This document shows, in pieces, positions 1 through 64,000 of a DNA stretch of 64,000 nt. The first letter of the stretch is position 1. Every line of letters starts with the position of its first letter. This DNA comes from Actinostola sp. cb2023. Taxonomy: Eukaryota; Cnidaria; Anthozoa; Actiniaria; Actinostolidae. The position numbers and the translations under genes were made by a program. Below the pieces are notes generated by a model. It did no database searches, was not told the DNA's origin, and was given only the letters and a program-made list of their open reading frames with translations. Where the stretch lies: positions 62,001 through 126,000 of the forward strand of contig JAUJYZ010001117.1 in the NCBI GenBank assembly GCA_033675265.1. Direction: 5' to 3'.

Positions 1-665
1 TCATTCATTCATTCATTCATTCATTCATTCATTCATTCAGTCAGTCACTCATTCATTCAGTCAGTCATTCATTCATTCACTCATTCATTCATTCACTCAT
101 TCATTCAGTTCACATTCATTCATTCATTCATTCATTCAGTCACTCATTCAGTCACTCATTCATTCATTCATTCATTCAGTCATTCATTCATTCATTCACT
201 CATTTCATTCACTCATTCAGTCAGTCAGTCATTCATTCATTCATTCAGTCAGTCATTCATTCATTCAGTCACTCATTCAGTCAGTCAGTCATTCATTCAT
301 TCATTCAGTCAGTCAGTCACTCATTCATTCAGTCAGTCATTCATTCATTCATTCATTCATTCAGTCACTCATTCAGTCACTCATTCAGTCACTCATTCAT
401 TCACTCATTCAGTTACTCATTCATTCAGTCAGTCATTCATTCAGTCACTCATTCATTCAGTCAGTCACTCATTCATTCAGTCAGTCACTCATTCATTCAT
501 TCATTCACTCATTCAGTCAGTCACTCATTCAGTCAGTCACTCATTCATTCAGTCACTCATTCATTCATTCAGTCAGTCATTCAGTCAGTCACTCATTCAG
601 TCACTCATTCATTCATTCATTCAGTCATTCATTCAGTCAGTCAGTCAGTCATTCAGTCAGTCGCT
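1..665. repeat. (TCAT)n/(TCAG)n tetranucleotide satellite
   Basis: Continuous TCAT units interspersed with TCAG and TCAC variants run from the window edge to 665. It lies in the truncated intron of gene A after exon 36, or beyond it. Confidence 0.97.
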
Positions 666-847
666 CATTAAAGTCGTTCATTCAAAATCAAACATTTACA
701 CAGCAATAACTAGAGGCCTATAATGAAAGGTTAGTTGATAAGTAACGTTAGTAACAAAGTTAGTATACAAAACAATACATTAGTAAACATTGATCTATTG
801 ATTACTAGTTAAAGTTTTCGCAATGCAGTCTGAGACCTTGATTGTGT

Positions 848-1200
848 GACGTATTAGTACGTTAATGACGTCATATTTCAATTCAAATCGATTATAACGA
901 TGACGTATTAGTATTGTCAGTATCGACAGAGAAAATGTCATATTTCAAATCGACTATTAGGATGACGTATTAGCATGTATCGGATGTACAGATGACGTAT
1001 TAGTAAGTTAATGACGTCATATTTCAGTTCAAATCGATTATAACGATGACGTATTAGTATTGTCAGTATCAACAGAGAAAATGTCATATTTCAAATCGAC
1101 TATTAGGATGACGTATTAGCATGTATCGGATGTGAAGATGACGTATTAGTAGGTCAAAACGACAAACGAGGATGACGTATTAGTATGTACATGACGTCAT
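848..1200. repeat. ~146 bp tandem unit rich in TGACGTCA and GATGACGTATTAG
   Basis: About 2.3 copies of a composite unit. Within it GATGACGTATTAG recurs every 40-60 bases and the palindrome TGACGTCA occurs near 867, 1013 and 1192. The palindrome is the CRE/ATF consensus, but repetition alone could explain it. Confidence 0.85.
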
Positions 1201-1749
1201 ATTCTTGGATGTTAGAAATTAAGCCTCGGGAAATAAACGAAATGAAAAATCGATTTCCGCACCGGAAGTTTCAGGTTGAGATTTGCCAGCTGATGTTGAC
1301 CCTGAAGATTAAAAACAGAATTGAGAAAACCTGCAATCAAAAACACTTGAAGGCAGAAAAAAATAAAAAAATAAAAAAATAAAATAAAAATAAAAAAATA
1401 AAAAAATAAAAATAAACAAAAATAAAAATAAAAATAAAATAGTAAGGAACGTTTATTAAGAGGGTCGTTGGGTTATTTATTTTATTACTATTATCATCAT
1501 GCCAGTCAGTCAATGATTATTGTCATATCTTAATATCATCACCAGTAGATGAGCTTGGGATTACTATATATCATTATATGTCGTCATCATCTCCACCACC
1601 ACTACCACAATAGTATCACCACCGTCATTTTCATCGCCGAAACTACATTTACCGGTACTCTACCATCGTCGAGAGCAGCTGCAGTGGCACCAACAACCAC
1701 GATCATGTTCATCATCATCATGTTCATGTATCATCACCAACACCAATAT

Positions 1750-2035
1750 CATGCATAATCATCTTCACCATCACAATCATCTTCACCATCACAATCATCT
1801 TCACCATCACAATCATCTTCACCATCACAATCATCTTCATCATCACAATCATCTTCATCATCACAATCATCTTCATCACAATCATCTTCATCATCACAAT
1901 CATCTTCATCATCACAATCATCTTCATCATCACAATCATCTTCATCATCACAATCATCTTCATCATCACAATCATCTTCATCATCACAATCATCTTCATC
2001 ATCACAATCATCTTCATCATCACAATCATCATAAT
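1750..2035. repeat. 18 bp satellite (AATCATCTTCATCATCAC)
   Basis: About 15 units with CACC/CATC variants in the first part. It yields long repetitive frames on both strands (His/Asn or Asp/Glu/Cys) that are not genes. An A/T-rich low-complexity tract at 1355-1440 precedes it. Confidence 0.95.
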
Positions 2036-2654
2036 CCAACATTATCACCGCCAATCGTCATCGACTCAAAGCTTCAGTAGCACCAACCAACCATCATCAT
2101 CATCATCATTAAAAATAATTATTATCATTATCATTTTATACAGTTCATTGTTTAGTTAATATTAGATTCATGGTCATGCGTGTTAGAAGGAATTTAGAAG
2201 TTTGTTATTAAGTTTGAATTTTAATATCAGTGCAAACGTAACACCGCTGACTACATAAACTGCTGTGTCAGGTCCTGTCGAAGAAGACCGAGTGGGCACT
2301 GGGGTCAATATTGGCCAGCTAATATACCATTGCACTGTCATATAAAGATCAAACTTTGATATGAAATATTCTAATACATATTTATATTTTACGTTAATAG
2401 TTAAACTGCTTGAAAACCATCCAAATGTCCATCACGTGATATAATCCCACTGATCCACATGTATCGAGGGCTCAAGACTTCAAGCTTTGGATAGTTTTGC
2501 AAGCAACTTGTTAATGATCAAAGTTAGTTTTATTATTTTTTATGTTTTAACTTTAACTTCGCACCAATGAGCCAAGGTTTGAGAATTGATGTTGGGCCTG
2601 AGAAAAAAGGAAGATAAATTACAAACTTTTTTCACAAAATAATTTTTTTTAACG

Positions 2655-3150
2655 TAACGTCTGCGTGAGAATGACAAGAATCAAATTTGATTGGTTGAAT
2701 ACTGTGGTCTTTAGGACGCATGCGTGAGAATGACAAGAATTAAAGTTGATTGGTTGAATACTGTGGTCTTTAGGACGCATGCGTGAGAACGACAATAATT
2801 AAAGTTGATTGGTTGAATACTGTGGTCTTTAGGACGCATGCGTGAGAATGACAAGAATCAAATTTGATTGGTTGAATACTGTGGTCTTTAGGACGCATGC
2901 GTGAGAATGACAAGAATTAAAGTTGATTGGTTGAATACTGTGGTCTTTAGGACGCATGCGTGAGAACGACAATAATTAAAGTTGATTGGTTGAATACTGT
3001 GGTCTTTAGGACGCATGCGTGAGAATGACAAGAATCAAATTTGATTGGTTGAATACTGTGGTCTTTAGGACGCATGCGTGAGAATGACAAGAATCAAATT
3101 TGATTGGTTGAATACTGTGGTCTTTAGGACGCATGCGTGAGAATGACATC
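2655..3150. repeat. 59 bp satellite, about 8 copies
   Basis: Units contain GACGCATGCGTGAGAATGAC and TTGATTGGTTGAATACTG. Variants TTAAAG/TCAAAT and AACGAC/AATGAC alternate in a partly regular order (three types repeated), suggesting higher-order duplication. Confidence 0.95.
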
Positions 3151-3484
3151 AAAATCTATTCTGTTGAATGAACACAAGTGAAGTCCCTAACTGAGCTAGT
3201 AAGTGACTTGTGATCACAACCCAAATTCTACTTTTAAATGCAACCAATCTGAAGGAGAATTTAAATTTTGATCCGAGAATAATATTGCTGAAATTAAATA
3301 TGATTGAGTCTAAACATTTTATAAAAAAATCGAAATTAATTCATTTAAATTATTTTCATTTTAAGCACTCTTTTTAAATCGATAACGCTGTATTGGTATT
3401 TAGAAGGTTCTTTTGATCGCATAACATACTTTTTATATTATCTACTGGACACTAATTTATAGTTTTTGTCATCAGAAAACTCGC

Positions 3485-4020
3485 CAAGATGGCGCCCGAT
3501 AATTTTAACAAAGCATATCAGGCTTGGTTACCTTCCAAGATGGCGCCCGATAATTTTAACAAAGCATATCAGGCCTGGTTACCTTCCAAGATGGCGCCGA
3601 TAATTTTAACAAAGCATATCAGGCCTGGTTACCTTCCAAGATGGCGCCGATAATTTTAACAAAGCATATCAGGCCTGGTTACCTTCTAAGATGGCGCCCG
3701 ATAATATTAACAAAGCATATCAGGCCTGGTTACCTTCCAAGATGGCGCCCGATAATATTAACAAAGCATATCAGGCCTGGTTACCTTCCAAGATGGCGCC
3801 CGATAATATTAACAAAGCATATCAGGCCTGGTTACCTTCCAAGATAGCGCCCGATAATATTAACAAAGCATATCAGGCCTGGTTACCTTCCAAGATGGCG
3901 CCGATAGTTTTAACAAAGCATATCAGGCCTGGTTACCTTCCAAGATAGCGCCCGATAATATTAACAAAGCATATCAGGCCTGGTTACCTTCCAAGATGGC
4001 GCCCGATAATTTTAACGCGC
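3485..4020. repeat. 51 bp satellite, about 10.5 copies
   Basis: Unit contains CCAAGATGGCGCCCGATAAT and AAGCATATCAGGCCTGGTTA. On the minus strand each unit has a GGAAGGTAAC donor-like site, but no exon that it could derive from is visible nearby. It abuts the damaged exon duplicate. Confidence 0.95.
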
Positions 4021-4084
4021 CGATCCATTATAACTCACAAGCGGCCTTTTTTACGAGACCAAAAACATAGTAATGACTTCTTAC

Positions 4085-4553
4085 CACTTGGTCCTTGTCG
4101 TATAATTCCATGACAACAGACGGTGGATGGCGTTGGATGTTTTCAAGGCTGTCGTAGATTTCCACGTTAAAGATTAGCGTCTGGTCCCATGTTGGACACA
4201 GCGTACAAATAGAGAGACTGGTTAGCGAAAGCTACACGTACATATGGATCTGTTCATATTAACGATGTGGGCAGATGGTTAGTATATAGATTAGTGATAA
4301 CCGTTACACTCAAATGGATTCCTTTCTGAACCATCAAAAAGCGTGCAGATGCATCTCATCCAATCAAACTCTTTCAATACAAGCAAGGCGCTGCGGTAAA
4401 CTTTCCCACTCATACGAAAACGATTCTATTCATTGTTGTTCGTTAACAACAACGATTGACAACCACACATGCACGAAACACTGACCATTCATTCCAGACT
4501 CGTCACTCGCATCAAGGTCACTTGATACACGTACGCCCAGTCCTTGTGAGGTT
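4085..4553 (-). pseudogene. Degraded duplicate of gene A exons 35-36
   Basis: Copies of the two C2D exons sit at 4486-4553 (68 bases versus 78) and 4085-4249 (165 versus 179), with their splice sites. The first has net -10 from two small deletions. The second has net -14, where a 27-base stretch is replaced by 13 unrelated-looking bases. Both changes break the frame, so this pair cannot be added to the protein. The duplicated block spans about 4065-4580 against 4635-5191 and includes the intron between them. An uncollapsed low-quality haplotype is an alternative explanation. Confidence 0.8.
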
Positions 4554-4656
4554 CTAAAGAATAAAATAATTACATTCATATAGTAAGCGACTGGATCCAG
4601 TGGAGTTGAGTTTTTACGCACTGAGACTCAATCCAAACATAGTAATGACTTCTTAC

Positions 4657-25739
<21,083 letters not shown>

Positions 25740-26505
25740 TGCTGAAGCTGCTTCGAAGCTAAAGCGTCATAGATAAGCTAAAGAGCCAGTTAAATGAAGT
25801 AAGAATCGACAACGCCTTGAGAAAGCTCTTGATGTTCTGCTCCGATTCCGCCTGCCACGCCAGTGGAGCTATGCTCTACTTACGGTAACTCAATACACTC
25901 AAAATAAATACCAGTGGACCTTGGAAGAGTGTGATGTTATGAAAGGAATGTGTCACGCTCGCTTTTCAAAATGCCTCACGCAATCTTCTAGATGTTTCTT
26001 CGTAAAACATCACACAACTTACAGTAAAATAAAACCCAAAAGAGAAATCATACTGCAGTCATTCTAAGTAGTATATCTGTTTGGGGAGAGAGCGTTGCGT
26101 GACGACCCGAACTGCGGCTGCGAGGGAGACTATGGCATTGTGTGTGCAAACTGAGGGAATCATAGTCACGCAATACGACTGAAGTAACGCTCATAAATAT
26201 ATACAGCATAAATTACCGAATAATTATGTGGGTGTTAGTAGTGTTTGAAGAAGCGTATCCCACAAGATTTCAAATAAAAAGCGAGTATAATGAATACATC
26301 AGTTTGGGAACCATTTCTAATCAAGAAAATTAGAGTAACGTAAAACATGGGAAACAGAAAATGGAAATATTAAAATTACTACATTGCGGAATTTTTCTTT
26401 AAAAATGAGGTCAGTTACTTTAATACTCGATCCATTAAAATATATGTTTCAGAAAAATATCAATATCAACAACTGTAGAACCATTGTGGGTTTGCAGCTA
26501 GCCAA

Positions 26506-27010
26506 CTAAAGGGGAACTGAAGACAAAATCTATTTTCGCAAGAAAGTTAGATATCTCTTGTACTAACATTACTTGAGTATTATTATTTGTAAATCTGGGA
26601 AATCTTTCTTAGATATCAACATAATTTACGTTCAATATGGAATATCATCCGCCATTTTGCCGTTTTACCGTCGGCTCAAATATTTTTGTTTGTGACGTCG
26701 TTTATGGGGAATATTAAAATCCGTTCACAACATTCTCTCGGGTACAAGAAAATACAATGCACTTATAATTACTCTATATTGTGACTGCACTTTCCCTTGG
26801 GAAAGGTGACGTCTATTATGGGGAATAATTACTGAAGCCGAGCCGCGATCATTTCAGCGGTAATCTATGTCTTTTTACAATTCAAACTCAAGTATCTTCT
26901 CCATAAAAATAAAAACAATTGAAAATTGTTTCAGAAAATGAATGTACACAACATTCTCTTTGGTTTTTTTAATCGAAAGATAAATTTAGACTACAGTTCT
27001 CCTTTAGTGT
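26506..27010. mobile_element. ~500 bp element with ~33 bp imperfect terminal inverted repeats
   Basis: CTAAAGGGGAACTGAAGACA at one end is inverted at the other as CACTAAAGGAGAACTGTAGT (reverse complement of the right end). It contains TTATGGGGAATA twice. No transposase frame; MITE-like. Confidence 0.75.
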
Positions 27011-27214
27011 AATTAACCTGTGGCTTATTAGAGAAGAGAGACTTGGAATGAATGTTCTCAACTAGACTCCCGCAATGTTTGCGCGGCTGCAGGGAACGCT
27101 TGCAATATATAAATGAATGACCAAGGACCAATTCTGGTTGAAATGTAGTCCCATCCCAACAACTCGTTCAAGTAGCTGGCATACTCTAAATCAGTAGGTT
27201 GACGAAATAGTTCA

Positions 27215-27545
27215 GCGCGCAATAGAGTACCGAAGTGTGACGTCACGAAAAAAGTAATATTCGCTTTATCAACTTTCGATCCTTTCGAAAGAACATCAAT
27301 AAAGAAGCTTACATGCCAAATTTGAGAGCAATCGGTTAGTTATCGGCTGAGATATGGCCAGTTGAAAGTGAATTTGTGGGGAAAAATTATATATTCAACT
27401 GGCCATATCTCAGCCGATAACTAACCGATTGCTCTCAAATTTGGCGTGTAAGCTTCTTTATTGATGTTCTTTCGAAATCGGGGATCGAAAGTTGATAAAG
27501 CGAAAAAATTTATGACGTCATCACTTCGGTACTCCATTGTGTGTA
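27215..27545. mobile_element. Large palindrome (~110 bp arms), foldback element
   Basis: Outer ends CAATAGAGTACCGAAGTGTG and (inverted) CAATGGAGTACCGAAGTGAT. Inner arms such as CTCAAATTTGGC and GGCCATATCTCAGCCGATAA / TTATCGGCTGAGATATGGCC are almost perfect. The loop is only ~40 bases, so this can form a long hairpin. Confidence 0.9.
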
Positions 27546-29278
27546 GGGGTCTTCTAGCTTTGCGCGAGCCCTTTTAGCTACCGTGCGTAGCGTGCGTACC
27601 AGGCTGGCTAGTACGAAAAATAGGCAGTCAAGGACTGCATGTGGCTACTATAAATAAACAAAAACAGGTAGTCTATAACTACATGTAGGTACTGCGGTTT
27701 TGAAATATAGAATCAATGTGTAGTTGGATTGATTCCTCTGTTGAACTACATGTAGTATGTTTGAACTATCTGCTGGAACTTGTTCTTTGGTTCTATATAA
27801 TGCTAATTTACTGAATCAGAAATTAAAATACAAAGTTTAATTGAAAACAATTGTGACAGCGTACAAATAATTGAACAATAACAGTTGTTATTAACAATCG
27901 ATATGAACAGCATTGATATATCATTAGTAATTGAATATTAACATTAATTTAACAATGAATTGATAATGGCGTCATGATGACTCCGAAACGTCGCTCAGTA
28001 AATCATTTCCTTTCTTTGAGTTTTGCGATATTATGCTTCTCCAAAAAAAATTAAACTGAAGTGGTGTTTATTTATTTATTTGACTTCACCTAAATATATG
28101 AAAACTTTAAGTATAATAAATAGAATATCTAATTTGAAGATAAGTTTACACTCTAATATACTATGATTTTATGCTATTTTGCACCAGAAACTAGACACAT
28201 CTCTCGTGTGTAAAGATCACCACCCTCTGTTTGTGTATTGGGCTTCCTGTGTCTTATTTGATCGATCGGCAGTATATGGCCGTAAATTCACTTCTAGAAA
28301 TGAATCCTGTCCTTTTGATATCTTGCATTTCTAAAACTGCTTTCAAAATAAAGATGAATATGCACTTCACTCCTGCGTGTCATTTATTTAGCGATTACAA
28401 CGGCTTTCAGCGAGTTTTGGGACAAAGACTGAAAGAGTAACGAGAGCCGTGTTTGTTTGATCACCTGACTAGTTCCGAACACTATCCGAAGATTAGGGTT
28501 ACTTACTTACTTACGGACGGACTTTCACACTCGATGACATAGTGGCTACTCTCTTCTAAGAAGAGGAGTAGCCACAAAAATGACGCATATTCGTGCGTCG
28601 GTAAACCTAGCGGGTTGAATGGATAGATTGGTAAAATTTGTAATAAAAATGATTTTTATTAAACTAAAAAATTTTAAACAAAATAATTTAAAATTCATTT
28701 TGTTAGTTTATTAGATTTGTGTTACTGATTACATTTCTCTTTTATTCCTTTTTCAGATTGTGTTAGCTTACAGCATACCACTCTTCAGATTATATTGTCT
28801 CTCAGTTTTCTTAAGTCTACGCTAAAGGTATTATATAATATTTGGGATATTACGCGCGCTTTGATTGGTCGCGGACCGCGGATGACGTCACAAAGTCACG
28901 CAATTGTCAAAATATTATATAAAACAACATTTTACCGTGCGTCTGTACTCTTATAGATGCACAGACGACGTCAAGATGAGGGGAGAACAACTGTCACGCA
29001 ACATTTCATTATTATAATATATATGAAATAAATATTTCATTGAGATTTTTTCTGTATCAGTCCATGTCACAGTCATGGATTCAGTGCTGGCTATTTAGTA
29101 TTTAAGATGGGCAAAAGCTATTTTTATTCAGTTTAACCCAATTTTACATGCACTTAGCAGTTATGATTATGGTGCACGAGTTGACTGAACAAATAAATTG
29201 AACGGCTTTGCGTTTATACGTTATGGACCGCTAATTGACCAATCACAATTCACCAATATTATTGGCTATATAATAAGG

Positions 29279-29828
29279 CCCTGTTCACACGAGAGAGAGA
29301 TAACCCCAGCACTAGGGTCAACTCTATTAGCCACTTCCAAATCGAGCAGGGGACTGGTACCAAGTCCGTAAAACTAATTCAATTTGATACTAGTAAAATT
29401 GGGTATCGTTTTCTGAGAGAGCAGATCAAACTTAGCTAGTCTGCAAAGTTTGGTGAACTTCGGCTTAATATTGACGATGTTAGAGGGCATCAAAGATGTA
29501 TATTTTCCCATACAAACTCTGTAAATTTTTGACGCTGTCCATCCAAACCATACATTCACTGTAAAATTTTGGCTGGACAACACAGTTTCAAAAGTTTATA
29601 ATTCCGACAGAATTCGCCCAAATCACATCAAACTTTGCACAGATGCTAATTTCAACATGCTCTTTCATGTCATGAACTTAATTTCGTAATTGCATTAATT
29701 CTAATAAACTCGTTCCCAGTCCCCTGCTCGATTTGATAGTGGCTAATTGTTCGCATATTCCCAGTGGATAATAAAACAATAGAATTACTGCTAGGGTTAT
29801 CTCCGCTCTCTTATGTAAACGGGACCTA
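29279..29828. mobile_element. ~550 bp element with terminal and inner inverted repeats
   Basis: Termini TAAGGCCCTGTTCACACGAG / inverted TTAGGTCCCGTTTACATAAG. A second inverted pair lies inside: ATCGAGCAGGGGACTGG and its complement near 29715-29735. It sits about 40 bases downstream of gene B's stop, so it may contribute 3' UTR sequence. Confidence 0.82.
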
Positions 29829-29864
29829 AGTCTGCTTATTGATTCGATTGAATTTGAAGTTTAA

Positions 29865-63299
<33,435 letters not shown>

Positions 63300-63319
63300 C
63301 TGAAATAAGATAATGAAAT

Positions 63320-64000
63320 TGTATCATCATCATCATCATTGCCAAACACCATTACCAAGGCCATCATTATGACTGAACATCATCATCATCATCGTCACCA
63401 TCATAACCACCATTACCAGCAACTACGACCATGACCATTATCAGCCTCACTACCATTACCAGTAACTACGACCATGGCCATTATCAGCATCACGATCACC
63501 AGCAACTATGACCATGGCCATTATCAGCATCACGATCACCAGCAACTATGACCATGACCATTATCAGCCTCACTACCATTACCAACAACTACCAGCAACT
63601 ACGACCATGACCATTATCACCATCAGCACCATTACCAGCAACTATGACCATGACCATTGTCAGCCTCACTACCATTACCAGCAACTACCAGCAACTACGA
63701 CCATGACCATTATCAGCCCCACTACCATTACCAACAACTACGACCATGACCATTATCACCATCAGCACCATTACCAGCAACTATGACTATGACCATGACC
63801 ATTATCAGCCTCACTACCATTACCAGCAACTACGACCATGACCATTATCAGCATCACCATCACCAACAACTACGACCATGACCATTATCAGCATCACCAT
63901 CACCAACAACTACGACCATGACCATTATCAGCCTCACTACCATTACCAACAACTACGACCATGACCATTATCAGCATCAGCACCATCACCAGCAACTACG
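63320..64000. repeat. Higher-order repeat of CAACTACGACCATGACCATT
   Basis: Units of ~40-60 bp combine ACTACGACCATGACCATTAT with CAGCATCACCATCACCAA or CAGCCTCACTACCATTACCA, running off the right edge. In the gene B intron upstream of the exon at 63237-63299. Confidence 0.95.

Larger units (their letters stand above)
25740..29864. other. Intergenic spacer between the two ferlins
   Basis: About 4.1 kb separating gene B's stop from gene A's ATG. It must contain B's 3' end and A's promoter and 5' leader, though no TATA box or polyadenylation site could be assigned with confidence. Foldback elements occupy 26506-27010, 27215-27545 and 29279-29828. A stretch at 28180-28440 resembles part of the ~830 bp element (near 21130-21240). 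No convincing protein-coding frame. Confidence 0.75.

Noticed and set aside
1185..1382. 65-residue plus-strand frame
   Set aside because: No recognisable motif; ends in an A-rich low-complexity tract next to satellites.
1..4060. Gene A exons downstream of C2D
   Set aside because: I looked for a match to the gene B exon HDFVGRCMMQP and later exons and found none; the intron appears to run off the left edge.

Overview
The window is nuclear DNA from an animal, most likely a marine invertebrate. Genes are split into many short exons with GT-AG introns, intergenic and intronic DNA is AT-rich, and satellites, foldback elements and tRNA-derived SINEs are dense. Nothing is bacterial or organellar. 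A non-bilaterian such as a cnidarian would fit the repeat landscape, but the sequence alone does not prove it.

The coding content is two tandem, head-to-tail paralogous ferlins on the minus strand, both of the DysF-containing (dysferlin/myoferlin) class. Gene B lies upstream on the right. I trace its exons from 63299 (start of C2B; the N-terminus with C2A is off the right edge) to a stop at 29865-29867 just after a C-terminal transmembrane helix. Gene A lies downstream on the left. It starts with an ATG at 25737-25739 and runs through C2A, C2B, FerI, C2C, FerA/FerB, DysF and C2D to 4657; its C2E, C2F and membrane anchor are off the left edge. I assembled 36 exons (about 1,252 residues) for A and 52 (about 1,838 residues) for B by checking splice sites, phase and family conservation by eye. 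Exons A8-A29 and B1-B22 correspond one to one, so the pair is a local duplication of an intron-rich gene. One exon in A (10460-10620) is split in B by a 2.1 kb intron.

Layout: 1-4060 holds satellites in the truncated last visible intron of A; 4065-5190 is a degraded tandem duplicate of two C2D exons beside the intact pair; 5190-25739 is gene A, with large arrays in its DysF and FerB introns; 25740-29864 is the intergenic spacer with foldback elements; 29865-63299 is gene B; 63300-64000 is a simple-repeat-rich intron of B.

The most unusual feature is that several intronic arrays in gene B are built from exon sequence. At 34243-36775 about 35 extra copies of a ~71 bp unit, and at about 49755-51776 about 27 copies of a ~72 bp unit, each carry the last 30-44 bases of the adjacent exon plus its 5' splice site. 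These are tandem arrays of duplicated splice donors. The second array fills the intron that B has and A lacks, which suggests intron gain or expansion by tandem duplication. A smaller array at 52105-52376 also looks exon-derived.

Ferlins are tail-anchored multi-C2 proteins acting in Ca2+-dependent membrane fusion and repair. Two single-base frameshifts in B (near 62400 and 37380) and the damaged A duplicate could be assembly errors or real lesions. Most long open frames in the window are translations of simple repeats and are not annotated.
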